Below, piece after piece: positions 1 to 8,065 of a DNA stretch of 64,000 bases. The DNA is from Elusimicrobiota bacterium. Its GTDB lineage: Bacteria > Elusimicrobiota > Elusimicrobia > JACQPE01. The position numbers and the translations under genes are program-made. Within the stretch, counting starts at the first letter, position 1. Each line of letters begins with the position of its first letter. Location: positions 156,807 to 220,806 of the forward strand of contig JACPAN010000015.1 in the NCBI GenBank assembly GCA_016180815.1. The letters are read 5' to 3'. A model generated the notes under the pieces. It did not search any database, was not told the DNA's origin, and saw nothing but the letters and a program-made list of their open reading frames with translations.

Positions 1-176
1 ATTGCGCGGGCCGGGGCCGCGATCTCTTCGGAGAGGATGACCACGATTTAAAATTGATCACCGAGCGTTTGGGCGCTTTTCCTTTAGTGGGCATGTTTTC
101 TTCGTTTGAGCTGGTCCCCCAGGGGCCCTCGCTCTCCGTGCACGGGTTCACCGGCATTTTGGCCGTTTTCATTTGA
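1..176 (+). CDS. FIST-domain protein, C-terminal fragment (5' end outside window)
   Basis: The reading frame is open from the window edge to TGA at 174-176 and gives about 57 residues. It begins CAGRGRDLFG, contains PLVGMFSSFEL and ends VHGFTGILAVFI. This closely matches the C-terminal end of FIST_C domains, and it aligns by eye with the end of the complete FIST protein at 42902-44089 (CTGRGRGLYG ... LGGFFANGE ... HGYTSCFGLF). FIST domains are small-ligand sensory modules, possibly for amino acids, usually linked to signal transduction. The N-terminal half is missing because the window starts inside the gene. Nothing here shows its regulation. Confidence 0.75.
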   Translation, partial: CAGRGRDLFGEDDHDLKLITERLGAFPLVGMFSSFELVPQGPSLSVHGFTGILAVFI

Positions 177-229
177 CGCCCTTTTCCTAAAATACAGTCT
201 CTCTCAACGCTTTCCCTGTCGTCGATTCT

Positions 230-316
230 GGAGAGGTGCGTGAGCGGTTTAAACGGCACGCCTGGAAAGCGTGTAGGCTCGAAAGGGCCTCGAGGGTTCG
301 AATCCCTCCCTCTCCG
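230..316 (+). tRNA. tRNA-Ser (anticodon GGA)
   Basis: The sequence folds as a class II tRNA. The acceptor stem GGAGAGG (230-236) pairs with CCTCTCC (309-315). The anticodon arm CACGC-CTGGAAA-GCGTG gives anticodon GGA (Ser, codons UCC/UCU). There is a long variable arm of tRNA-Ser type, and the T arm is GAGGG-TTCGAAT-CCCTC. The discriminator is G316, and no CCA follows, so the CCA end must be added post-transcriptionally. Two TRL-like secreted protein genes lie immediately downstream on the opposite strand. Confidence 0.95.
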
Positions 317-319
317 TTG

Positions 320-760
320 TTATTTAAATCCCTGCGCCGTGACTTCTATGCACATCCGTGTGAAAATCCCCAGAACGCGTATCGTGTGTTTATCCATTTT
401 GACGTCGTAAATCCCGGTTAAATCCGGGTAACGGCTGCGCAGTTTGCCCATCATCTTGACGAAGCTCGAATCTCCGTAAACGCTTGAGATCGATGATGAG
501 CGCGAGGAGGCATAAGGAATCCCCAACGGGATCGAGAGTCCGAATTGGCAGCTTTTTTCTTTGATTTCGCCGATTGGCTCGGCGTCGTGAGGCAAACCGC
601 GATGGGTCAGGGTTGCGTAATTTAAAGGCCCTTTGCTGTCGTAAAAAAGAACAAATAAGCCGCTGGGCCTGAGAATGCCGGGTTTGACCTCATGGGGCAA
701 GCGCTCGGCGTCGGCCAATCCCGTCCAGGCCAAAAGAAAAAAAATGGCGAAGGGTCTCAA
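320..760 (-). CDS. TRL-like secreted protein, second of a pair
   Basis: This is a 146-residue protein with a signal peptide (MRPFAIFFLLAWTGLADA). The C-terminal half (GIYDVKMDKHTIRVLGIFTRMCIEVTAQG) resembles the end of the upstream TRL-like lipoprotein (AILYDVRADLRVRAYLLGLYTRTC...). I read it as a divergent member of the same family. Its ATG overlaps the stop of the upstream gene (757-760, ATGA), so the two are probably translationally coupled. The stop lies four bases from the tRNA-Ser 3' end, in convergent orientation. Function is unknown. Export to periplasm or membrane is inferred from the signal peptide. Confidence 0.6.
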   Translation of the reverse strand: MRPFAIFFLLAWTGLADAERLPHEVKPGILRPSGLFVLFYDSKGPLNYATLTHRGLPHDAEPIGEIKEKSCQFGLSIPLGIPYASSRSSSISSVYGDSSFVKMMGKLRSRYPDLTGIYDVKMDKHTIRVLGIFTRMCIEVTAQGFK

Positions 761-1134
761 GTTCCTTTGGCTTTGCCGACTCTGGCCGTGATCACGGTGC
801 AGGTGCGCGTGTAAAGCCCCAGGAGATAAGCCCTTACTCTGAGGTCCGCGCGCACATCATAGAGAATGGCATTCGTATGCCCGGCCAGGGCTTTTTTGGC
901 GGCGGCCGCGTAACCGGCGTCGCCCCAGGCCACCAGATAAAGAGCCGATTGATTGCAGGCTTCTCCCGTGACCGTTTCATCCGTTTCACTGGCCGCGACA
1001 TCAGCCGGCGTCGCCGTGTTGTAGCCGTAAGGCGCGCGCACATTGGAATAAATCAAGCCGCAGCCGGTCATGGCGGCGGCCGCCAGCGCGAGGAAACCGG
1101 AACGAACAAACAAAAGGGATATTTTTTTGTTCAT
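757..1134 (-). CDS. TRL-like family lipoprotein
   Basis: This is a 125-residue protein. The N-terminus is a lipoprotein-type signal with a lipobox-like AMTGC at about residues 21-25, followed by IYSNVRAPYGYNTATPADV, EACNQSALYLVAWGDAGYAA and ILYDVRADLRVRAYLLGLYTRTC. This pattern of an N-terminal aromatic/Pro-Tyr-Gly stretch, a central WGDAGY motif and a C-terminal YDVR...LGLYT...C is that of the TRL-like family (Pfam TRL). Those are small exported proteins first noted at a tRNA locus in Leptospira; I give that origin from memory. Function is unknown. It sits upstream of, and overlaps, a second TRL-like gene. Confidence 0.75.
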   Translation of the reverse strand: MNKKISLLFVRSGFLALAAAAMTGCGLIYSNVRAPYGYNTATPADVAASETDETVTGEACNQSALYLVAWGDAGYAAAAKKALAGHTNAILYDVRADLRVRAYLLGLYTRTCTVITARVGKAKGT

Positions 1135-1172
1135 GGCGTTATTATGCTTTTCTTGGCCGGAGGATGGCGGGG

Positions 1173-1730
1173 CTATTTTTTGTTCAAGTAGCGGATGAGT
1201 TCGACGGCGCCGATGCCGACCAAGGCCCCGGCCCCGCCTAAAATCATCAACGGGGGAGCGACTTCGCCGAAGCGGGCGCCCTTTTCCAGCGCCGCGCCGA
1301 TGACGCCGGCGCCGACGGAGCTGACGGCCGTTGTCGTCAGCGCGCTCCAGCCCGGCCCGATTTTATCCCGCAACACGCCGTGAATCCCGGCTCCGGCTAA
1401 GCCGCCCAAAGCGCCGGCGCGGCCGCCGACTGCGGTTAATCGGATGGCGGGCCCCATATCAACCCCGCGAGAAAGGCGATAAAGAGGGTAGCCTACGGCA
1501 AAACCTCCGCTGACGGCGCCTGCCGTGACCTCGCCCGCTCGCTGCCATCCTGAGATACGGACAGGCTCTGTTTTGTTTCGTCGGCAAGGGCAAGCGGACC
1601 CGTCGTTCGTTCGTTCAAGATTTTTCCATTCAGCGGCCAAACCGTCGTTCGAAGAGATATTGACCTGGGCGTTGGCCGGACGCATACTTAAAAAGCCGAT
1701 CATGGAAACGATGCAAACGCCGATGAGCAT
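1173..1730 (-). CDS. Hypothetical exported Gly/Ala-rich membrane protein
   Basis: This is a 185-residue protein I do not recognise. It has an N-terminal hydrophobic segment ending in ANA, which looks like a signal peptide. A short polar region contains CPC at about residues 47-49, and the C-terminal two thirds is a Gly/Ala-rich hydrophobic stretch with glycine-zipper-like segments (GAVSGGFAVG, GGLAGAGIHG, GGAGALVGIG). Glycine-zipper proteins often insert in or span membranes. Later ATG codons (for example at MIGFLSM) could be the real start. It is upstream of the TRL pair on the same strand with a 38-bp gap. Confidence 0.5.
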   Translation of the reverse strand: MLIGVCIVSMIGFLSMRPANAQVNISSNDGLAAEWKNLERTNDGSACPCRRNKTEPVRISGWQRAGEVTAGAVSGGFAVGYPLYRLSRGVDMGPAIRLTAVGGRAGALGGLAGAGIHGVLRDKIGPGWSALTTTAVSSVGAGVIGAALEKGARFGEVAPPLMILGGAGALVGIGAVELIRYLNKK

Positions 1731-1879
1731 AAATCAATTAAAGCAGCCGTTGGGTTTTTTCCCCAGAGCCTTTTGGGTATTTTTCCTGGGTCTTTGGGCG
1801 CAGGCAAAAAGCGGGACTTTCACCGGAGCGCCGGAGCGCGATCCGGCAAAGGCATCTTTTCATAAAGAATAAATTCGCC

Positions 1880-2182
1880 TTAGAATAAAGCAAGGGGATT
1901 TTTTCGCCTGCGCATATTTTCATCGCTCCAACGCCACCATTGAAAGAGTTCGGGGTTCGGATTTTTGGCTGAGGCGTAATACACCGCGCAGCGCAAAACA
2001 TAAAGCATGCACCGGTCCACGATTTGCCGTTTTTGCCGGCAGTGACGTTCATAAAGGCGCTGCGGATTTTGCCCGCGCAAATCCCCGGTCTTTTTTATGC
2101 CGAGTTTCCAGAGGTCTTCGGCTACGGATTTGCCCACGCCGGGAATTTCTTGCAGGGCTTCCAAGACTCCGGTTTTATTCAT
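1880..2182 (-). CDS. Cdd1-type helix-hairpin-helix protein
   Basis: I place the start at ATG 2182, preceded by a strong AAGGGGGGTG ribosome site; a longer frame extends upstream but has no such signal. The 100-residue product has LQEIPGVGKSVAEDLWKLGIKKTGDL, a helix-hairpin-helix motif, then NPQRLYERHCRQKRQIVDRCMLYVLRCAVYYAS. This layout matches the Pfam Cdd1 (pathogenicity locus) family of about 90-100 residues. The HhH suggests nucleic acid binding, but its biological role is not established. It is divergent from the secreted protein at 2231. Confidence 0.8.
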   Translation of the reverse strand: MNKTGVLEALQEIPGVGKSVAEDLWKLGIKKTGDLRGQNPQRLYERHCRQKRQIVDRCMLYVLRCAVYYASAKNPNPELFQWWRWSDENMRRRKNPLALF

Positions 2183-2230
2183 ACGGCCACCCCCCTTGCT
2201 TTTGAGCCTTATTGCTGGTATTTCTAAATT

Positions 2231-2785
2231 ATGGATAAAAGAAGAGCCGCCTGGTGTTTGGCCGTCGTTTTTTTGATTCGTGGCGCGGTTTGGGCAGGGT
2301 GCAACGAGATCAGCATCGACGATGAGAACCCGTCGGAAGTCACAAAAGCGGAACTGATTGAAATGGCTGAGCTGGCCAAGGATTTTTGTCATACCGCGGC
2401 GCCTCATATGGGCAGCGCGGATGAAAACACAATGCAAAATTGCGTAAAGATTTTAGGGGACGATTGGTCCACGGCGGAGAAGCTCCGTTGCCGGATTGAG
2501 CGCAATGACGAGGACGATCCTCATGACGACGAATACGCCGGCCTCCTAGTGTGCCTGTCCAAGAAAGCCCCCTTTGAACCGGCTTCCGTCTGGAGCGAAG
2601 GAATGATCGGCTTCGAGAATATGAAAAAGACGCTTTGTCAGTTTCGCTCTAAAAATAGGAGAGAAAAGATCAATTCCGCCACCTTGGTCCACCGCGCCCG
2701 AATTTATTTGCCCGAGGCTTTCTTGGGGCTTAAGGATACTTACCAGGCCCTTCTTGCGGCGGAGTCCAAGGCCAAAAGCGATTGA
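2231..2785 (+). CDS. Hypothetical secreted Cys-containing protein
   Basis: This is a 184-residue orphan with a signal peptide of about 22 residues (ending GAVWAG). The mature part has five cysteines (C24, C53, C70, C86, C107 region), acidic stretches and a mostly helical composition. The even spacing suggests disulphides in the periplasm or outside the cell. I recognise no family. It ends one base before the stop of the convergent zincin gene at 2787, and both are probably envelope or extracellular proteins. Confidence 0.55.
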   Translation: MDKRRAAWCLAVVFLIRGAVWAGCNEISIDDENPSEVTKAELIEMAELAKDFCHTAAPHMGSADENTMQNCVKILGDDWSTAEKLRCRIERNDEDDPHDDEYAGLLVCLSKKAPFEPASVWSEGMIGFENMKKTLCQFRSKNRREKINSATLVHRARIYLPEAFLGLKDTYQALLAAESKAKSD

Positions 2786-2786
2786 G

Positions 2787-3678
2787 TTATTTGTTGATGT
2801 AGTATTCCGGCGGGAGGTCTTCGATGAAATGCGGCGGCGGGCCGATGTAGCGTTGCCGCAAGAAGGCCAACTCTTCTTCATCCAAAGAAATATCGCTTTG
2901 GTGGTAGACGACGTTTTCAAAGGTTTCTTCCATGATCCAAACAATGTCCTCCGGCCGGCAGCGCCGGCGGATGGGGCAACGCCGCTGTTTGTTGGCGGCA
3001 TAGGCCTTGGAGTTGCGCATCAAATCATAAAGCCGCTCGTATTTGATTCCGGCGCAGATTTCATCGGCGCTTGATTCGCTCCCCAGGGCGCTCATGCATT
3101 GCGAATAGAAGAGCCGCCCGAGGCTTTCATCGCCGCCTGCGCAGAGCCGCTCGATGCCGAACACCGCATCGTTTTCTGTTTGTCCGCCCATGAAATTGTG
3201 CATGAGTTCACTCGGCACGCCAGCGAGATGCAGAAATTCATGAATAATTGTTTCTCCGACTTTTGTTTTGTGGCAGCCGCGCCGGTCGTTCCCGTAGGCC
3301 GCCGGAAAAAGCGTAATTAAGGTGTCGTCGGTTTCGCGCCCTGCCTCGCCGCAAGTGGAAGCGCGATCCTCGCCGGATGGCCGGCAGGCGACGATGATGG
3401 TTTTATCCATATGCCGTCTGATTTGATCGTTGAATTGAAGCGAAGGGTAGGTCAGGTGGCAGGCCTGAAGAAGGGCCGCGGCCTGGGGCAAGCGCTCCAC
3501 GATCGAAGGACCCAGCGTTTCACCCGACGGCATACGCTCGGTCCAGCAGTTGGGTTCGATTTCAAAGCGCATCTTCAACATCTCGACCGTCGTCCGTCCG
3601 TCCGTCCGGTTCGCCGGGTTCGCGCGCATGAACGGAAAATGTCAAACAAAGGATCAGCGCCATAAGCAAAACGCGCAT
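2787..3678 (-). pseudogene. Secreted HExxH zincin, signal peptide out of frame at a (CGTC)n repeat
   Basis: The body (frame 2787-3629) has HEFLHLAG, an HExxH zinc-protease signature, and eight or more cysteines, so it looks exported. That frame begins without a signal peptide. A separate ATG at 3678 encodes an excellent signal peptide (MRVLLMALILCLTFSVHA, followed by REPGEPDGR) in another frame, which stops after about 37 codons. The two frames meet at a (CGTC)4.5 tract, 3591-3608. Removing one 4-bp unit, or adding two, joins them exactly. The gene may be phase-variable by slippage, simply disrupted, or mis-assembled. The substrate is unknown. Confidence 0.6.
3591..3608. repeat. Tetranucleotide repeat (CGTC)4.5 in the zincin gene
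   Basis: Four complete CGTC units plus CG lie between a signal-peptide-coding frame and the zincin frame. The distance from ATG 3678 to the first base of the zincin frame (3629) is 49 bases, so loss of one unit gives a multiple of three. This is the classic arrangement of a slippage-controlled ON/OFF gene, here in the OFF state if the assembly is right. Confidence 0.7.
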
Positions 3679-3724
3679 ATTTAAATGTAGCAGAGATACG
3701 CCTCGGCCGCACCCTTAGGGACCC

Positions 3725-4450
3725 TTAGGCGAAGGCCGCTTTGACGACGATGTTTCGCCTGGGGCAGACGATATAGATGCCGCGCAGTTTTTCAAAGGGC
3801 ATTTCCTGGAATCGTCGTTCCATCAAACGCGCGATGCGCTTGGGGGTGACCATATACCAGTCCAGGAGCAGCATAAGCCCCGGCGTCTGGCATTTGTGAA
3901 TTTTGCCCCGGATCACCTTTTTGGCCATTTCGATCAAGGCGTCCGGCCCCCCGCCGCCGACGGCCAGTCCGAATTTGGCGAACTCTTCCTCGGCGCGCGG
4001 GTCGTATTTCGTCACTTGGAAACTGATGGCTTGGCCGGTTTTCTTGTTGAGCGCGATCACGTCGACGTCGTCGTCCTCGCGGCTGTTTTTGGCCACCGCC
4101 CAATCCCCTGTTTTTTCTCCTAAATTGCGCAAAAACCGCCAAACGCAGAAAAGTTCTTCGCTGCCTTTGTTTTGATCCTTGGCCTTCGGCCGCCGCCGCC
4201 AAAGAACGCGGCCGTTTTTCTGATAGCGTTTCAACCGGGCTTTGAACCATTTACGGAATCCACCGTTGGCTGCGTAGCCGATTTCCGCCAAGCCCTCCCC
4301 GTCCGCCGCCGGAGCGAGCAGGTTGTCGAGAAAATCAATGATGCGCCGGCATTCCTGAACCAGGGTTAATTTTTCCTGCTTAATCGCCAAGCGGAAGCCT
4401 TTTTTTGCTTCGTGAAGCTCGTTTTTGATGAACGCGCGCGACAGACCCAT
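3725..4450 (-). CDS. Hypothetical basic protein, possible nuclease-like fold
   Basis: This is a 241-residue cytosolic protein with no signal peptide. The N-terminal 60 residues are helical. The middle is strongly basic (KRYQKNGRVLWRRRPKAKDQNK). It is followed by EKTGDWAVAKNSREDDDVDVIALNKKTGQAISFQVTKYDP at about residues 112-150, which has the acidic-strand-then-xxQVxK pattern sometimes seen in PD-(D/E)xK nuclease cores. That similarity is weak, and I would not name it a nuclease without a profile search. A short direct repeat (ACCCTTAGG twice, 3712-3730) overlaps its stop. It is divergent from the envelope operon at 4530. Confidence 0.45.
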   Translation of the reverse strand: MGLSRAFIKNELHEAKKGFRLAIKQEKLTLVQECRRIIDFLDNLLAPAADGEGLAEIGYAANGGFRKWFKARLKRYQKNGRVLWRRRPKAKDQNKGSEELFCVWRFLRNLGEKTGDWAVAKNSREDDDVDVIALNKKTGQAISFQVTKYDPRAEEEFAKFGLAVGGGGPDALIEMAKKVIRGKIHKCQTPGLMLLLDWYMVTPKRIARLMERRFQEMPFEKLRGIYIVCPRRNIVVKAAFA

Positions 4451-4529
4451 GCGTCCGGCGACCTCCTTATTCTTTTTAAGTATAGTTCCTTGGCGGTTGT
4501 CTGCAACGGTTGATTTTACGGAGGATGAT

Positions 4530-5261
4530 GTGAAGAAATTATTTTGGGCATTCGTCGTTTTGATTTCAGGATTGTCTTGGGTTCAGGCGAAAGAGCGAGC
4601 GGGCGCTCCGGCGCTGATGGGCGAATTCAAGCCTGCGGTCGGAACCTGGGGCGAATACGAATATTCGGTGGCCAAGGACGGCAAAAAACAGGAGGAGAAG
4701 GGGCGTTGGCGTTTGGCCGTGGTCGGCAAGCAGGGGGGTGATTATTGGATCGAGAATAAATTCACCGCGGTGTCGCCCAAACCCAAGAAAGGCGAGAACA
4801 TGGGCATCATGAAAATGCTGGTCGGCAAGAACGCGGATCAGCCCAAAAAAGTTTTGATGAAATCCCCGGACGGCCGGGTTATGGATATGACCGCCATGAT
4901 GAAAATGAACAAGCGCGAAGCGCCTCAAAGCGCCATGAAAAAGGCCGGCAAGGAAAAGGTAAGCGTTCCGGCCGGGACGTTCACCGCCGATAAATATACT
5001 TATGAATCCGAAGGATCGACCGGCGAGGTTTGGGTCAAGGCGGGCATCGGCCCCAACGGTGTCATCAAACAGACTTCACGCTCCGGAAAATCGGAAACCA
5101 TGTCCGTTCTCCTGGCTTACGGCAAGGATGCCAAGCCGGAAGTCATGGAAACTGAAGCCGCAAATCCCATGGCCGGTATGCCTCAAATGCCGGAAGGGAT
5201 GCCCGATATCGGTGAGCTGATGAAAAAAATGGGCGGCAAGAAATCTCCTGACGGCGAATAG
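4530..5261 (+). CDS. Exported protein, first gene of an envelope operon
   Basis: I choose GTG 4530 as start because GGAGG (4520-4524) sits five bases upstream and the product then opens with a clean signal peptide (VKKLFWAFVVLISGLSWVQA). The in-frame extension to 4425 lacks both. The mature protein (about 225 residues) has a VSVPAGTFTADKYTY segment like those in DUF3108/DUF4412-type periplasmic beta-rich proteins, and a Met/Gly/Pro-rich tail (PMAGMPQMPEGMPDIGELMKKMGG). The tail could bind metal or be disordered. The next gene follows 9 bp later. Function is unknown. Confidence 0.6.
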   Translation: MKKLFWAFVVLISGLSWVQAKERAGAPALMGEFKPAVGTWGEYEYSVAKDGKKQEEKGRWRLAVVGKQGGDYWIENKFTAVSPKPKKGENMGIMKMLVGKNADQPKKVLMKSPDGRVMDMTAMMKMNKREAPQSAMKKAGKEKVSVPAGTFTADKYTYESEGSTGEVWVKAGIGPNGVIKQTSRSGKSETMSVLLAYGKDAKPEVMETEAANPMAGMPQMPEGMPDIGELMKKMGGKKSPDGE

Positions 5262-5270
5262 GAGGCTCAC

Positions 5271-5900
5271 ATGAAACGGAATTTTTTAGGCGTTATTTGG
5301 GCGCTGATGATTATTGCTCCGCTGCCTATTGTTGCGGCTCAGGAGGCGCCGGGGGACTCTCCCTGGACGATTCAATTCGAGCTCAAAAAGATGGGGTTGG
5401 GTTTTGATTTTATGGGCCAAACTCAAGGGGAACAGAAAACCCGCCGCTTGTCGCCTTCGTTGAAGCTGGAGGACATTTTATCGAGGGATTCCAAGGACAA
5501 TGAATTGAGCCTGGGCGCCGGCCTTTACTACCGGTACGAGAAGGCGACCGTCAGCGGCCGGGAACAGACGGCTGATGTCTGGGGTTTGAATTTGGCGGAG
5601 ATTACCTTCAAGAAAATCAGGGGCCGCGGCTTCGGTAGATTAAACCCATATTTGGGGTTTAATCTGGAGCGGACTCAATTGACCATTGCGAGCGCCGAGG
5701 TTGAGAGCAAGCCGGACTCTTTTTGGTCCGGGGTCGGCGAAATCGGCGCCAAATATAAGGTTGATCGCCGCTGGCATTTGAAAGCCGGCTGGAAGAGCAA
5801 TTTTAGGGAAGGCCTAAAACGCTATTCTTATCTTTCCATCGGCTTAATGTATTCTTTTTTGGATGCGACCAAGAAATCAGGCGGTAAGGAGGTTCAATGA
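5271..5900 (+). CDS. Predicted outer-membrane beta-barrel protein
   Basis: This is a 209-residue protein with signal peptide MKRNFLGVIWALMIIAPLPIVAA. The mature part alternates aromatic and polar residues in short strands (LSLGAGLYYRYEKATV, LNPYLGFNLERTQLTI, WHLKAGWKSNFREG) and ends with a strand YSYLSIGLMYSFLDA, typical of small outer-membrane barrels. It lies 9 bp after the exported protein at 4530, has an AGGAGG-type site before ATG, and overlaps the next small gene by ATGA. Confidence 0.6.
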   Translation: MKRNFLGVIWALMIIAPLPIVAAQEAPGDSPWTIQFELKKMGLGFDFMGQTQGEQKTRRLSPSLKLEDILSRDSKDNELSLGAGLYYRYEKATVSGREQTADVWGLNLAEITFKKIRGRGFGRLNPYLGFNLERTQLTIASAEVESKPDSFWSGVGEIGAKYKVDRRWHLKAGWKSNFREGLKRYSYLSIGLMYSFLDATKKSGGKEVQ

Positions 5901-6121
5901 GCGAAGCGCGCGAATCCGAATTCAAAGGCAACCCCATGATCGTTTTAGCCAATGGGCCGGATGACAAGTACCCGTTTCAATTCGGCTTGAGGAAAGCCAA
6001 GATGATTCTCGACCATGTCGAGGACATCAAAAAATTCGTAGAGAAGCACGCGGGGGACTCCAAGAGCCCTAAGGGTTCCAAGGGCACAGGCGGTGAATCT
6101 CTTTCCGACGTCGAGCTTTAA
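5897..6121 (+). CDS. Small hypothetical cytoplasmic protein
   Basis: This 74-residue protein starts in an ATGA overlap with the barrel gene (5897-5900), after GGAGG. It has no signal peptide. An LRKAKMILDHVEDIKKFVEKH helix at about residues 31-51 is followed by a low-complexity Lys/Ser/Gly tail (SKSPKGSKGTGG). The coupled position suggests it is translated with the envelope pair, but I recognise no family. Confidence 0.5.
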   Translation: MSEARESEFKGNPMIVLANGPDDKYPFQFGLRKAKMILDHVEDIKKFVEKHAGDSKSPKGSKGTGGESLSDVEL

Positions 6122-6139
6122 GTTTCGTTCCCGTCGTTT

Positions 6140-6178
6140 CCCTTGAGCCCGCAGGCGTTTTTGCCTGCCCGCGGGCTG
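6140..6178 (+). terminator. Possible hairpin terminator after the envelope operon
   Basis: AGCCCGC and AGGC pair with GCCT and GCGGGCT around a GTTTTT loop, with a small bulge. There is no run of T after the stem, so it may be only a partial terminator or attenuator between 6121 and the BipA gene. Confidence 0.3.
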
Positions 6179-6225
6179 TTGCGCCTGCTAAAATTAAGCC
6201 GCACTCCTTATATTAGAGACATGAT

Positions 6226-8055
6226 TTGAGCTCCACCGAATATCGTCGTCCGGATTTGCGCAATATCGCCATTATTGCGCACGTTGACCACGGCAAGACA
6301 ACGCTGGTGGACGCGATTTTTAAGCAAACAGGCACCTTCACCGTTAAAGCGGACGAGGCGCAGGAGATGGTGATGGATTCCAATGAGCTTGAGCGCGAGC
6401 GCGGGATTACGATTTTAGCCAAGAACACCTCCGTCCCCTATAAAGGGGTCACCATCAACATCGCGGACACGCCCGGGCACGCTGATTTCGGCTCGGAAGT
6501 GGAGCGCATTTTGAAGATGGTGGACGGGGTTTTGCTTTTGGTTGATGCGGTGGAAGGGCCCATGCCGCAGACGCGTTTTGTTCTGCGCAAAGCCTTATCG
6601 TTGGGCCTTCGCCCGATTGTCGTCATCAATAAAATGGACCGGCCCAACACCCGCCCTCAGGAAGCTCTCGAGAGAGTGTTCGGCCTGTTTATCGATTTGG
6701 GAGCCTCCGATCCGCAGATGGAATTTCCCGTTCTTTACGCGGCCGGGCGCGAAGGTTGGGCCAGTTTGACGCCTGAGCGCGGCGCGGATTTGACCCCGTT
6801 GTTTGAGACGATTCTTGAGGCGGTGCCGGGCCCTTTGGTCAATGAGGGAAAGCCCCTGCAAATGCTGGTCACCATGCTCGATTACGATAATTATCTGGGC
6901 AAAATCGGCATCGGAAGAATTCTCAACGGCCGGACGGCCAAATCTCAGATCGCGGCCTTGATCAAACCCAACGGCGATATTATTCGCTCTAAAATTACGA
7001 TGCTTAAAAAATTTACGGGTTTGGCCAAGCAGGAGATCGAGGAGGCCAGGGCCGGCGATATCGTGGCGGTTGCGGGTTTTGAAACGATCAATGTGGGCGA
7101 TACAGTGGCTTCGGCGGAGAGCCCCCAGGCCCTGCCGCCTTTGGAAATCGACGAGCCGACGTTATCCATGGAGTTTATGGTTAACAGCAGCCCCTTTGCC
7201 GGGCGCGAAGGAAAATTCGTCAACGCCAGGCACTTGCGCGAGCGGTTGCTTAAAGAGCAGCAGACCAATGTGGGATTAAAAATCGAAATCATGCCAGGAG
7301 AGGGCCAATTCAAGGTATCCGGGCGCGGAGAATTGCATTTGTCGATCCTCATCGAGACCATGCGTCGCGAGGGCTACGAGCTTTCGGTCTCGCGCCCGGA
7401 AGTGATTTTTAAAGAGGCGGACGGGAAAATGTTGGAGCCGATGGAGCATTTGGTGATCGACGCCGCCGGAGCGCATCAGGGAGCGATTTTGGAAAGCCTG
7501 GGCCGCCGCGAAGCCCGTTTCGTCAATATGACGCCGGAAGGCTCGTCGCGGACGCGTTTTGAATACACCATCGCCTCGCGCGCCTTAATGGGGTTTAAAA
7601 CCGAGTTAATGACCATTACCAAGGGCGAGGGCATGATGCATCACAGTTTCCACGGCTACGGACCCAAGGGCAGCGATCCGGCCAAGCGCAGCAACGGGGT
7701 TTTAATCGCCATGGAACAGGGCGTGTCCACGGGCTACGCGCTCGACAGCCTGCAGGTGCGCAACACGCTGTTTATCGGCGCGGGCGTGGAGGTTTACGAA
7801 GGCATGATCGTGGGCATCAACAGCCGCGACAATGATTTGGTGGTCAATCCCTGCAAAGGAAAGGCGCTCTCGAATATGCGCACCAAGGCCACCGATGACG
7901 CGATTGTTTTGACCCCGCCGCTGGCGTTTACGCTGGAGCAGTCGTTGGAATTTATCGATGATACCGAGCTCGTTGAGGTCACGCCCAAGAATATACGCCT
8001 GCGTAAAAAAACATTGAACGCCAGCCAACGCAAGCGCCAGCAAAAAGAAGATTAG
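6226..8055 (+). CDS. typA: GTP-binding protein TypA/BipA
   Basis: This 609-residue translational GTPase is the usual length for BipA. The G domain has AHVDHGKTT (18-26), DTPGHADF (81-88) and NKMD (135-138). It is followed by a beta-barrel domain II, EF-G-like domains and the BipA C-terminal domain. BipA binds the 70S ribosome and helps large-subunit biogenesis, especially under cold or stress. The start is TTG at 6226, because ATG at 6221 is followed at once by a stop. No strong Shine-Dalgarno is visible. The gene is convergent with the pirin gene, 10 bp apart. Confidence 0.95.
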   Translation: MSSTEYRRPDLRNIAIIAHVDHGKTTLVDAIFKQTGTFTVKADEAQEMVMDSNELERERGITILAKNTSVPYKGVTINIADTPGHADFGSEVERILKMVDGVLLLVDAVEGPMPQTRFVLRKALSLGLRPIVVINKMDRPNTRPQEALERVFGLFIDLGASDPQMEFPVLYAAGREGWASLTPERGADLTPLFETILEAVPGPLVNEGKPLQMLVTMLDYDNYLGKIGIGRILNGRTAKSQIAALIKPNGDIIRSKITMLKKFTGLAKQEIEEARAGDIVAVAGFETINVGDTVASAESPQALPPLEIDEPTLSMEFMVNSSPFAGREGKFVNARHLRERLLKEQQTNVGLKIEIMPGEGQFKVSGRGELHLSILIETMRREGYELSVSRPEVIFKEADGKMLEPMEHLVIDAAGAHQGAILESLGRREARFVNMTPEGSSRTRFEYTIASRALMGFKTELMTITKGEGMMHHSFHGYGPKGSDPAKRSNGVLIAMEQGVSTGYALDSLQVRNTLFIGAGVEVYEGMIVGINSRDNDLVVNPCKGKALSNMRTKATDDAIVLTPPLAFTLEQSLEFIDDTELVEVTPKNIRLRKKTLNASQRKRQQKED

Positions 8056-8065
8056 GATTTGTCCG

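Noticed and set aside
230..316. tRNA-Ser as an integration (att) site
   Set aside because: No integrase gene and no second copy of the tRNA 3' end is visible within the window.
1726..1872. A 48-residue plus-strand ORF (MSINQLKQPLGFFPRAFW...) with a hydrophobic stretch
   Set aside because: It has no ribosome site, overlaps the start of the minus-strand gene at 1730 by five bases and has an abrupt composition. I could not separate it from chance.
3711..3731. Direct repeat ACCCTTAGG twice at the end of the 3725 gene
   Set aside because: Only nine bases, two copies, with no further copies seen nearby; too short to call an element or att site.
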